Positions 25,613-37,377 of a DNA stretch of 64,000 bases are shown piece by piece. This DNA is from Steromphala cineraria. Lineage: Eukaryota > Mollusca > Gastropoda > Trochida > Trochidae. How positions within the stretch are numbered: position 1 is the stretch's first letter; every line of letters starts with the position of its first letter. The translations under genes were made by a program, and so were the position numbers. The notes beneath the pieces are model-generated. The model saw only the letters and a program-made list of their open reading frames with translations, searched no databases and was not told where the DNA came from. Location: positions 4,009,749 to 4,073,748 of the forward strand of contig OU744720.1 of assembly GCA_916613615.1 (NCBI GenBank). The letters run 5' to 3'.

Positions 25613-25969
25613 AAATTCGGCTAATAAGCTCCTTAACGTTTCATCTTTTAGCCAGATATTTACATCTTCATATTTTATTGTCCTTAGAAACCTGCCAAAG
25701 TTTATAAATGTTTTATCATCTAAAATATAAAAAACTTCAATATAATTGTACATGTTAATGTGTCAATCTAACTTACGTGTCTTTCTGTTAAACGACTGTA
25801 TTCCAAACATTTTATGAACCCACCACCATTTTGACTGTACATATAATTGTATCTCTTTGTACTCTAATACCACCAACGATGGTCCTTGGAGGGTACAGTG
25901 AAGTTGAAGTTAAAGAACAGAGGCTCGATCAACATTACTTGATCTGCCTCTGTGGGGAGAGAATGATTA

Positions 25970-26045
25970 TTCAGTAGCCATGATGAGTTTTAAACAGCGT
26001 CGCTGATTGCACAATTAAATATTAGTTGAATACATTCAGGTTTCT
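25970..26045 (+). repeat. dispersed repeat, copy 2 of 3
   Basis: Contains ATTCAGTAGCCA, GATGAGTTTTAAACAGCGTC and GCTGATTGCACAATTAA, then CATTCAGG. It is preceded by GTGGGGAGAGAATG, which has a counterpart near 28350 (GTGTGGAGAGAATG). Confidence 0.65.
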
Positions 26046-26229
26046 CTCTTAAACGAAAATGGTTTTTAAAAGAGTGATGAAAATAGACACTTTGTCCCAT
26101 ACACTCCTGAAGACAAGGGGAGAATTATGTAAGAAGGGAAAGCTTTCTGCTTTTCAGGAAAATGTTATACTCCTGTATTGTGTATTGGACGGAGAATATT
26201 TGACTTTATCATCCAAAACTGTGTTCCAC

Positions 26230-26283
26230 AGGAGATATCGCTTGTGAAAGATCAAGCGATATCTCCTAGGAGATATCGCTTTG
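26230..26283. repeat. triple alternating AGGAGATATCGCTT hairpin
   Basis: The same 14-15-base word occurs three times within 54 bases: forward at 26230, inverted at 26253-26267, and forward again from 26268. Either of two hairpins could form. Confidence 0.85.
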
Positions 26284-26353
26284 ACAGTAGATTTTGAACA
26301 ATGCCCTGTCATCAGCAGGGACATGACATCACAAACGATTTGCATCATCAGAA

Positions 26354-26437
26354 ATGACGTCACAATGCTATGACGTCATAAACACAACAACGTCACAATG
26401 CTATGACGTCATGAACACGATGACGTCACAATGCTTT
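26354..26437. repeat. tandem repeat with TGACGTCA (CRE-type) sites
   Basis: About two and a half copies of a unit of roughly 40 bases (TGACGTCACAATGCTATGACGTCAT with AAACACAACA or GAACACGA between). The 84 bases contain four full TGACGTCA palindromes and one ACGTCA half-site. TGACGTCA is the classical CREB/ATF binding site. Whether it acts here is unknown, and no promoter or exon is seen next to it. Confidence 0.8.
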
Positions 26438-26525
26438 TACATCACTGGTTTAGGAATTGGGGGCTATGTAGTGTGAATTTTTTTTACATTTTTCATGCTA
26501 ATGTGATGAAAAATGATTTTGGACG

Positions 26526-26690
26526 ATAAATAGAATCTCACCCTCGTGTCTTCTGAAATCATATATATCAACACTCGTTGATAAAAGTAAAATATCCTCG
26601 GCAAGCCTCGGATATTTGTTACTTTTATCAACTTGTGTTGATTTATTTGATATCAGAAGACACTTGGGTGAGAATCTCTATGTAAACTGG
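26526..26690. repeat. long palindrome with CCTCGGCAAGCCTCGG core
   Basis: Inverted arms pair GAGAATCTCACCCTCGTGTC with GACACTTGGGTGAGA and ATCAACACTCGTTGATAAAA with TTTTATCAACTTGTGTTGAT. The centre is ATATCCTCGGCAAGCCTCGG. It reads as one imperfect stem of about 70 bases per arm. Confidence 0.85.
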
Positions 26691-29600
26691 CATTTCGTTT
26701 TTTGTTATAAAGTTAACATCTCCTATTCATCGTCGGAATGTTATTCTGAAGAAAATAGATGTTGACACACGCGTTTTGCTTCATATTTTAATTACATTTC
26801 ACCTGTGCCTATCCAAAAATAAAGAATAACGTAATAAATAAAATTTCAAAGGATGATACATTTCAAGGAAAGCCACGGGAACATGTATGACTCTCGGGCC
26901 TGAAGGTTTTCTAGAGATCAATATGTCAACGCTGGCTGGATTGTTGGTATTCATTACTTTACGAGCCGGATTACATGCTTGAGAGAGCTGAAGCTCAAGT
27001 GACTCATGTGCAGCATCTCAGCTAGTTGATGATATTTGCATTAACCCAGTGGGTTGTCAGAAGTCCCTCGGATCAACAGAGTGGAGGGGAGGGGACAGAT
27101 TGAACATGCATTGTGGTTGTCAGCCTGTTTTATAGTATATCGTTTGCTTTACAAGAAACACTGTATCATTAGCATTGTTGGATACGGAATCTTTCGACAA
27201 TTTCTCCATTTTTGATTAAATGAAAAGATTATTTTCATACAATGTTAAACGTGATATGTTACTAGCATTGAATCAACATTACTGGTACAAATCTAAAGAT
27301 ATATATCAGCATATTTGAAACTGCAGAGCTCCTGGAATACCCTGATAACTATCAAGTTCAGTGTCTCGTTTCGCCTACGGCTGTTTTTTCATGGTTGTGC
27401 AAGCATGTATTTTTAGATAATGAAATGTTGGTGTTGGAACTTAAAACAACACATATCTCGAATTTATCTGGGCAGGCGATTTATTCCATTAGTTGGTTCT
27501 ATACATAGAGAATACCAAAACCCAATCCCGTGCAATAACATTATTATGAAACAAGCAAGTGGTTAACCATTCGTAGGATTTCATAAAGGTTTTAAAGGGG
27601 ACTGAGTTCAGTATTTGACAAAAATTATATCGTCAAAAGTTTAAAGAACTTCGCCAACACGAATGACCATTGCGGTCGCATGCTTACTTTCTGACACCAT
27701 GCGATTTTGACATCATCATGAATACTCGTCATTCGGTCGTCGCGACGTTATCACACAATTTGTTAGAACTTTGTAGATTAATTTAACTGAGATAGCAATA
27801 AATAACAATTCGAGACATTTGTCCAGTTAGATATCAGGTTATTGAAGGAGTCGATTCAAATTCACTCACACTGATATAGCAGAATGATTAAAATGTCTTT
27901 AAATTATATATCTAGCTGCTATCTAAACAGATTTCATTATAAATGATAATTATACTCTTTTATTATTTCTGATTAAAATCACCTTGAACACCTGACTATG
28001 AAGTCTTTCTAAACAGAGGAAGATCAAGTTATGACATGTTGAGTACATCTCTATTCGAATATGACGAAATCCCTGTCTTGCAGGAGTGTCCCCTAGCGGT
28101 ATAACTTTGCACCACTCACTAACCGATTTAAGCAAAAGGAAACACTTCGCCTATGGAAAATATGGTTCTTGTCATATTTCCCATGATTCAGTAACAAAAA
28201 CGATAAATTTTGAACAGCATTGCTAATCGCAACACTAACCAAAGACGTCTAATTGGTTACATCCAATCAGGCTTCTCCTTTATACAGCGCACATGCTCGG
28301 CGTATTCAAACATAGGTTCGATCTACATTTTATGACATGATCTTATGCTGTGTGGAGAGAATGCTGGCTATCAACCGAGGTCAATCAATCGACAATGTCG
28401 TCACTAGCGATGTAGGATAGATCAGATATCTAGTCGTTTGTCAAGGCACTATCTGTAGAATCTCTGATGTATTCATAGGAATCACTCCTTGCTTCGTAGA
28501 ATAACCGGTGTCTAGAAACCGAACCTATGCCTCTGTCTGGGAGGAAGTCTGCATCGATTGATATTATTAGCCTGACTTCCGTTCTTTACTACCAAAAGTT
28601 AATCATCTCTTTATCCTTTGACACCCTTCAATATCCTTCTTATCCAAATCGAGTGTTAACAACTGCGCAGTGATATCAACATTCATGCAGGTTACATTAA
28701 ACTAGTTATGCCATATGTGCTCGTTAAAGAGCAAATAGCGGAAGGGGGCGGGCCGGTATTAAGGATGGTAGTTGTAACGGCTGAGATTGGCTCGTTTGTC
28801 TTTTATCTGACATCAATAATGTCAGTTTTATTAATATTCACTTACATAAAACGTTGGTCAGGGTCCTTGCTTCAAGAGCAAACATACACTAATGATAGAA
28901 TGTCACTGCATCTAAAACGGAAACAACTAATGAATAGGTGGCAATAATGTATTAGCAAGAACAGTGATACATAGTACTATTCTACGATTGTCGTAATAGG
29001 TGAAGATAGCCTAATGTGAATAGGAATCAGCTCCTGATTAAATGCAGTCGAGTCTTGATAAAGCTGCGGAGATAATGACGATGGATTGACAATACTGTTT
29101 GCTCTGAATGTTAATTAGCTAGTTGGACCCAATCTCTCACAATACCGAACAAGTTTGACAACCTAAGGAACAAACCCAAATCGCTTTCGCTGAATCCGAA
29201 TCCTATGTCAAACACTTGTTATTATTAGAGACAGAATGTTTGATCTCAAACAATTTGTAGAACTCTAATATGATGGATGACACTGGTGTACGGTATCTAA
29301 ATGTGTAGGCTGAAACAAAGGAGAGAAGGACACTGAGGACCTCACTTGGATACCCATGAGATCTATAGCATCGCCAACGAGAGAAAGGATTTGCCTATTT
29401 CCAATTTGCTGCATCAATGATCGCCGTCGGTTCGAGATACAACCAGATCTTACATTACATGCTGCACGGTGACAATGAGTAATGAAAACGCTGACCCTTT
29501 ACCTATCTCTTTGAAGCTGTTATACCAAATTTGTCAGTTGAAGTCTTAGCTACAAACGGATGAAAACATTATTTCAAGCATTCTTTATACATTTTTCTAT

Positions 29601-32000
29601 TTTCAGAATTAGATCAATTACTTTGAATGGCTTCATAGCGGTGATATTAGCAGTTTCTGTCTCGATCTCGTTCTTCATTTGTAAAGATTTTATTTACGGC
29701 GAGTGCTTGCAGTTGCTTCAAGATGTTCGCATATAAAGTTGAATATCAAGGGATTGTAAACTTTATCATTTTTCTTCTAATTATTGGTGAGACAAAGATG
29801 TTGACTTTTAACAATTTTGATCAGATAATTGTTAATTTTACGTTTTAGGAGAACATGAAAGTTTATATCATGAGAAAGTCAACACCAGATCAACTGACTA
29901 CCGATGATCATAAGGCGTGTCGCAAATTCTTAAAAAAAATAATTCATGTATTCAAAAGGCTTTTATCTGTGTTAAGGTAGCCAAATTAATTTTTAATCGG
30001 CTCGATCGAAACTCAATAATACTCTTTTAACATTGACAAAACTGTTGAACTAATTTTCCTTTCCAAAAACGACCAAAATAATAACATACTCCTTTAAAAA
30101 CTACAAATTCATTCACGTGAAACAGACAAAGCTTATTTTTGACAACTCAAAAGAGTTAAGGCTCAAACGTCTTCCTTTCCTACATGTTAATGCATGACTC
30201 GTAACCCTTTTAAGTAGTTTATTTCATAACAGTGTTTTAATTTCATATTTGACATTCATGTCTGAGAGCGTCAGTTGCAATGTCATGATAGTCAATAGCG
30301 AGTACAGCGCCTCCTTCACCTTTTTCAACAAGGGAGGTAATCCGTCGTCTCTCCGTGTCAGACACATGTACCATTCGTCTCCTAAAGACGACAAACATGT
30401 CAAGATTCGTAGACGAAACCGGATATATGATGTGTTCATTTTTCTTGTTAGACTTGGTCACGACAGATTAAGTACATACATATATGTCATTACACAACTC
30501 CGAATGTCATCGATGGATACTTCATTACTCTTTTCCAACTGCTGCATTTAAAGAACATGGTACTTTATGGTCGTTAAAATAAATAAAGATCAAGCATTGT
30601 CAATCGGTATAATGATAATAATAACAACAACATCACTGATAATAAATATAATGATAATGGTATTACTTATATCAATATCGTTTTTGTGTGTGTATCCTAT
30701 CCAGTAGTAGACCGAAGAGCGTGATATAACCCTGCAGCAGTAGTGCTAGTGGCCCTTTAAAGTACCAGTTCGATTGTCCTTACCTTTTTCAGAATCAGTT
30801 TGATGTTGCTGATATTCCTGATATTTTATATACTTTATTATATAATTTTGACGTTATAGCCGGAATTTCATTGTGGTATCATTTGCCAGAATTTGTTCGA
30901 TTTTTGTGATGATCCTGATATCAAAACATTGGCGAATCACATGTATTACTTCAAGAAGGAAAAAGATAAAGGTTATATAAGAAAATAAATGCACAAACGA
31001 TAGCGGATAGTGGTGGTGTAATATATTCGATCCCATTAGGTTACATGATTAACATAATGTTCACATGCAATTTATGTTCGCTTTCCATCACATTTTGCCC
31101 TGTAGTTACTTCTTTATCCACAATGAAGATGGATAGTATCAAACTTGAAGTAATGTCCTGCTTCCGTAACGATCAAAGAAGGACAAAAACGATCCTTAAA
31201 GCAAATGCCTGTCTTGTTATTAGTTTACTCTCTCCCTTGTGTAGTCAGTTGGAGTATGCTGTTAGTTATCACGGCAGATTATGTCAGGGACACAGCATGG
31301 GGTACTGTTATGCGCTTGTAGCCACGTTCCTTACGGAATACTTTTTGTACTGGAGACACCTTAAGGGCTATGCTTGTCGATATCCCGTAGGGTAAATGCA
31401 CAAGAAGTCGATCGTCTTTTCTGCATTTTTGTATTCACTTGACAAGTGATATGCTTATTTTTCAATTGAAAAGACCCTTTAACAACTATCATTGATAAAA
31501 ACTATACGCTTGATGAAAGGGTTTTAGGCAAACTGCTCTTATAAGATTGTCAGAGAAAGAAGGGTCTGCACAGTGATATACGTTGCTTTATGCATTCAAT
31601 CGTTCGAAAGAAAACATACTCTAATATCAATTTTAAGGGTTCATTTGACAAAACTCCTGTATAACTGAAAGCATTCTGTAAACACAGAATTTCTGCTAGC
31701 GCACAGACACTAAACGAAATGTTTTAAGTCTCTATCAAATCAATAAAAAATACCAAATGTTTTTATTTCTAAATAGAGTTTGACAGTAACGTATACATTA
31801 CTTAATATATCCCTTCAAAGTTCACACTGAAACATATTCAGATGTATTAAACATGCAACATCATGCATATCTTGTCACGAAGATTCATATGAAAATAATT
31901 CGCTTCATTGATGTGTTCAGTATCCGTCACCCCTTAACCACAATGAATGAGCTATTTCCATGCCTATTAAATGTCAACATATCACGTCTTGTATAGACTT
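26691..32000. other. no supported gene; one dispersed repeat and a short AAT/AAC-rich tract
   Basis: AT-rich sequence. It holds copy 3 of the dispersed repeat (28176-28273) and a short low-complexity AAT/AAC/ATG tract at about 30606-30660. Several open frames of 60-116 codons exist (for example 31045-31395), but none shows a recognisable domain or splice context. Confidence 0.5.
28176..28273 (+). repeat. dispersed repeat, copy 3 of 3
   Basis: Contains GATTCAGTAACAAAAACGAT, TTTTGAACAGCATTGCTAAT, CGCAACACTAACC and ATCCAATCAGGCTTCTCC. It is the most diverged of the three copies. Confidence 0.6.
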
Positions 32001-32039
32001 ATTCTAGCCACACGTTACCGTTTCTTCATCCACACAGTT

Positions 32040-32226
32040 GGACGACTGGGGACACAAACAATAAATTGACGAGCAACCAATCACACCACGGCAAAGTCGT
32101 GATTGAGACGTGGAGAGTTTTAGCGCTAACCCCAGCAGTTCGCTCCCAGTCCTTGCATTAAGGACGGCTTTCTTCTAACGCTTCACTGTAACAGTTTGAA
32201 GATCATCGCGACTACCTTACTGCCAA
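32040..32226 (+). promoter_or_regulatory. candidate promoter and non-coding first exon
   Basis: A GC-richer island in AT-rich surroundings. A CCAAT box lies at 32077-32081. About 145 bases later the sequence meets an excellent splice donor (TGCCAA|GTAAGTG, donor at 32227). The next plausible plus-strand acceptor in front of a real coding exon is CTAATCCAG at 44931-44939, 18 bases before the GPCR start codon. I infer, without direct proof, that this is the GPCR's first exon with a 12.7-kb intron. Confidence 0.3.
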
Positions 32227-33153
32227 GTAAGTGTCAAATTGTACAGTTTGTTATAATAGCATAAATAATGTCATTATGATGGCTGATTAAAGGTCGCGAT
32301 ACAGTTTGTCTATTAATAGATTTCGTTAATTATGATTTGATAATGACGATGAATGAAACAAAATTATGTAATGTGAAATCTATTTACTATTATTCCGTTC
32401 ATTTCATTCGTAATTTGTTTTTTGATCCTTTTTTCCAAGTATTTTTCATTATAGTTTCATGATAAAGTTTTGTTCCATGTGTTGCTTTTTATCATTAGTA
32501 GCATACAGTCACGAGGTTTATTGCTTTTATATCAGCAATGATGAAAGGTTATTGAGAGATCATCTAGTTTCCTGGTTAATGAATGTGTTATAACGTAGGC
32601 ATACAATCTTTAGTTTGACAGAATTCTCATTTTCAAGCTGTGATTCTTTGAAATCATATGTGTTTCATTATACAAGTCTTGGAGACGTTATTGATGTTTT
32701 TCATCTGGACATCTGCGTAGAATGCATTTGTATGAATGTAATGTACATACGTAGTTAGATACATAAAGCCACGACAAGAATTCATTTATACAGAGAAAGC
32801 GTGTATCAGTTCATAACGCTGAGCGGACACCAACTGGTAGCTATCTGACCACAATTCATTAAATCAGAATACAGTTGAAATTACACATCGTTCAATTGTC
32901 TAGGTGTCGAATACAAATGTTCAGTCGCGTGTAAACTGTACTGATAAATAGGAGTGTCACTAGCACAATCTAGAAAGCAATGTGTCTTTACAATAGAGAA
33001 TTTAATGAAAATGGCTCTGATGAACTTGCTAACAGTCCTGATATATCACAAGCGTCAAGGCGAAGTCACAGATACAGGTTTAATATTGTGTTTTAAGCCT
33101 AAGTGATCACATATTATTCAACCAGTTGTTGAAGCAACAGTATATTGTTCCTC

Positions 33154-33515
33154 AAAGGGGCAGTAGCACGTTTTTGATAGTTTCATATTTTACATTTTTC
33201 ACTGATAATTTGTGAGTTAAGACTAAATGTATTATTTTGACATTGTCAAAAATCTCATTACACAAACTAATCATCCATTGTCAGATTACAAAGTATGAAG
33301 ATTATCATAAAATCCATTGGCGGCCATTTTGTGTGAACGCCTTTAATTCATTTTGTGTAAGAAAAAGCAATTGCATGGCTAAACTTTACGTAATATATTT
33401 GAATTATTACTGCTCCATTTAGTTTAAATACATTGTCTTTCAAATGGAACCATCTGTTTTCATTTTCCCGACATCTCCTTTTATTCCCCCTTAAAACGTG
33501 CTACTGCCCCTTTAA
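33154..33515 (+). mobile_element. MITE, GGGGCAGTAGCACG family, copy 4
   Basis: A full-length copy of about 362 bases. The ends AAAGGGGCAGTAGCACGTTT and AACGTGCTACTGCCCCTTT are near-perfect inverted repeats. It lies in the stretch inferred to be the GPCR 5' intron. Confidence 0.93.
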
Positions 33516-36500
33516 ATAGTTAGTCGTTATTCAAGTTTCGGTACCTCAACTTTCAAAATACTATATACATGATTTCATTAACCCCTTCACTAGTTGCATC
33601 GTCAAATTATATATATATCATATATATTTGAATTGGGGAGTTGACGACTATTGTGCTGTAATATTTTCCTTTCCCTTAGTCAATAGTTATGGTTAAAGAT
33701 ATTAAAAATAGACTGTATTAGATGAAAATCATTTGACTAATCTATTATAAACTTCCTGATACAAGAGCCAGGGTATATCTAAAAGAATATACAGGGAGTA
33801 ATATAGTAGCTATTAAGTCAGGAATCAATATATGTTGTAGCGAGAATAGTTTTTTCCTCATATATCAGATTGTTATGATAGGTATTAACCTAGATTAACT
33901 CTTCTAGATTTCAGGAAATAATTCAAAGTGTTTTGAAAATGTTAGTTTCAAACGATTTAAGAAGTATCTGAATACAATGAGAGTAATCTGGCGACCAGAT
34001 CCCCTGGGAAATCAAAATCACAAGAAGTGTAACATTCAACAGACAGAAGAACTTAGTTTGAGGGACACATCTAATTTCTGTAGTGAAAATGTAATCGGTA
34101 GAACTTGACTTTCTTATTCTTATAATCACTTTCGAAATACACCCATCTGAATTTCTTAATGGTAATATGTGTTGATCTGTAGATATGTACGTAATACCAT
34201 TTAAACTTTCTTTCAATATGAATCAAGGACATTTCATGAAATCACTAGAAGAAATTCAATTAAAGATTGGATACATTGCCTTCATTAAAGCGTTAGTAAA
34301 TATAGGGCAAATTTCTCCCATTATTGTAATGAAGTAAATAATTTCTTTCCACATAGTCACTTTTCCAACCATGTTTCAAGGTATAGTCTTGACATAATTA
34401 GCAAAAATGTTATATATAGTATAGGTACTGTATATTACTTCATGTGCCAATCTTATGGCCTTGATACCTTGATAGAGGCATCGTGTTGATTTATAACATA
34501 TTTTCACCCTTCACCCTCTGTAAATCTTTCAGATGAACATTTGGCTTTAGCTGTTGAAATAGTTTTATTGTTTCTGCCTTTCGTACAACATATTTTGAAA
34601 TGTAACCATAATGATTTGACTTTCCGGACTATTTCCAATGCAACAATATCACACAGGTCAAAGGTCACCAAACCTTCATCGCTTACTCTGACTATTCTAG
34701 ACGTTCTATGGTCGTCTGAAACAAAACCGTGTGTGTGTTACAAGAGGTTTTCTCATTGAAATGGTATGATAAGTACAAATGACATCCATTGAACGACGAT
34801 ATGGTCGTCAAGATACGGTTATTTATATGTCGCGAAATGAAAACCCGTCGACATATTGTCTACACAGGAAAAAGGCATTTTTCTACTAACAACGTTTCAT
34901 GACATAACAGTTCTCCATAATGGACATTTCGATTGATCTTGTTTATTGGCTTTACATGGAATTGCTAAATGTCCACGTCATGATCATGGAAGTTCATATT
35001 AACCAGGTGCTGTACTTGTGACAGATTAATGTGATTAACAAATCAAAGATTTTAATTAAAAAATATATTTATATTGCATTTTGAAATGACATTAGGAAGA
35101 CCATTATGTATAACTTCTGCTGGTATTAGCCACAACGTATTACGTTTATTAGTTTCTCCAGCGAAACGTGTGATAAATCACCCTATACACAAATGCAGAA
35201 CTCTTCTTTCAGTTAGCGTCGTTGTCATATAATTCACGTTTCCATTTATGAAACAAAATGCATACTGTTTCCATGAAGAAAACAATGATTTGATGACGAA
35301 TTAGAAATCATGTCAGTTTAACTTCGTAAAATCAGTCGACAGAGCAAATCTACAAATGAACGAGAGTAGTTTCTCATATGTGAATGTAGATGGAAGAGGA
35401 AAATAAAAGGATATTTACGGAGAATCGAGGCATGTTTGTTACGAACCAGGTTTGCACACCAGATGCATAGAGTAAGGAGATTTATATGAGATAGTACAAG
35501 TACAATCAACTCAAAATGGGTTGGTTACTTCTTTACTCTCTCTGAAGTTAATATGGCACCTTTTAATTGTTTTGTGTGATCATTACAAAGAGAGTTAAAT
35601 CTATGGAGTGACAGAATACAATTTGATTTAGCTTTTACGTTCAACAGATTATTTAATTATCAATATGGGAGGCGTCATCGGTAGTGTGTAAATAAATATA
35701 ATGGAAATAACGATAAACGTTCTCACACATTCCAGTTTTCACGTATAATATATTGATCCCTATCAGTCAATCATTTACTCGTCTCCTAATTATCTGTTTG
35801 TTCTCTGATTTTGATACTTGATAAGCATTAATTGTTTAAGATTCTGTAAAAGTGAGTGAGATGTTGTTCGACGCCGATTGGGCAGCAGTACAGTCCATAG
35901 CGGCTAGGAGGAACATATCTCGAAACATAAAAATATTGTGCATTTGATTAAATTGGATTCCAAAACGAATCCATTTTAAACATAAAATAAAAGATTAATA
36001 TTATGCATTAAATTTGAACTTATATTAAATACTCTTGTATTTCTGCCATAAGCAAATTGTCAAAAAATGATCATGGTTGATTACAAAGTCAATTAATATT
36101 TGTTTAATCAAAAACAACATGACCTTGTCCTTTTTGTATTTAAATGATTTTGACCTTTATTCTTGCATTTTAGGAAACAAACGTTACAAAATAGTCATTC
36201 ATTGTTTATACACAAAAGTGTCGCCTTGTCCATATTCATAAGGATAAACTAATTGTAGTGCCTAAGGTCGAAAACTACTTGGCGAAATATGCCCCAGTCA
36301 CGATGTACTGCCTTGCGTGCACAGACAGTTCTTAAACAGCATAAGTAGCAGCCAGCATGGCAGATGTGATGAAAATAACTTATCTTCATGTATAATGACA
36401 TACTTGCAAAGGTGTTTATTTGATATCAACCGTCTGGATACCAGGTGGAATCGTGAGAATACAGATATACTTAGAAGCTTAATGGCTCCTGTATGTGCTT

Positions 36501-37167
36501 CAAACGACTCCGTGCCATTGCTTTATAATAAGCAACAGAGTGAAACTTTTGAGTCTTGTTAACACGATACATGCTGCAGCTGCTTACTCTCATAGTTTTA
36601 GAGTTGTTGGATCTGTTCAGTTTGAAAACTTTGTGTTTGGAGGACATTCGTTTTTGTATGCATGTAGATCGTTTTCAGATTTACATTTCATTCAAGTTAT
36701 AATTTAATCTTGCGAAAATATTGTCATGAGTAATTTTAAAAAGTAAAATAAAAATAAAATCCTCGAATTTCATTGGTTTATTTCTGTGGTCGGACCTACG
36801 TTCGAACACGATTTTTATGATTCACCGCGGTTTGATACACACTGCCATAGAAACGAACTTCATGACACAAGTCGACATGCATACAGTCACCGTACGCTTC
36901 GGGAGTGGCTTCGTCTGAATACTAACTAAATGGCTTTTATCATTGTACTACCCGTACTTTTATATATGTAGAGTGTGATTCGCATCAATATCATGCATGT
37001 CTTTGTCCAGGAAATAATGCAATTTTAAGCGAAAGGCTGAATGTAGATCAGGAAGCTACTACAACCGGCTTTGGTTCAGTGATGTCAACAGTGACGTCAT
37101 AAGCACAAGACATTATGACGTCACAGTTTTGACCGAAGCACAACTGACGTTACGCGGTAGAACAGAA
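33516..37167. other. non-coding, possible GPCR 5' intron
   Basis: AT-rich sequence. TGACGTCA sites occur near 37090-37130, immediately before the fold-back element. An 81-codon open frame at 36317-36562 has a fairly coding-like composition but no recognisable domain. Confidence 0.45.
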
Positions 37168-37377
37168 ATGACATTTAAAACGCTAAAAAATCGTCATCGT
37201 AGAATGGAGATAAACCTACTATGTTTTTTTTAATTTTCATGGTTTAACGTAAATTCGATACCGTTGATGTTACATTCGAAAGCTCACGCTAACGCGTTCG
37301 GCTCCGAATGACATCATAAGGTATCGAATCTACGTTAGACCACGAAAATTAAAAAAAACCCAGTAGGTTTATCTCCT
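37168..37377. mobile_element. fold-back element, complete palindrome
   Basis: The arms 37206-37262 and 37320-37376 pair almost throughout (GGAGATAAACCTACT with AGTAGGTTTATCTCC; GAATCTACGTTAGACCACG with GGTTTAACGTAAATTC allowing mismatches). An inner pair (TGATGTTACATTCG and CGAATGACATCA) surrounds a core with GCTCACGCTAACGCGTTCGG. It is related to 1851-1996, which lacks the right arm. Confidence 0.88.

Noticed and set aside
28708..28947. 79-codon ORF with a hydrophobic stretch
   Set aside because: One hydrophobic run is expected by chance in AT-rich sequence. There is no supporting gene structure.
30243..30461. Minus-strand ORF containing DTERRRITSLVEKGEG, vaguely like a transposase helix-turn-helix
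   Set aside because: Only one short stretch is suggestive. No catalytic motifs or element ends are present, and overlapping frames are equally open.
31045..31395. 116-codon plus-strand ORF
   Set aside because: No recognisable domain, no splice or polyadenylation context, and ordinary AT-rich composition.
33237..33422. 61- and 64-codon ORFs with similar peptides at 33237-33422 and 55245-55439
   Set aside because: Both lie inside copies of the same MITE. The peptide similarity only reflects nucleotide similarity, and other copies break the frame.
36317..36562. 81-codon ORF with several Cys
   Set aside because: The composition is somewhat coding-like, but there is no recognised family and no clear splice partners.
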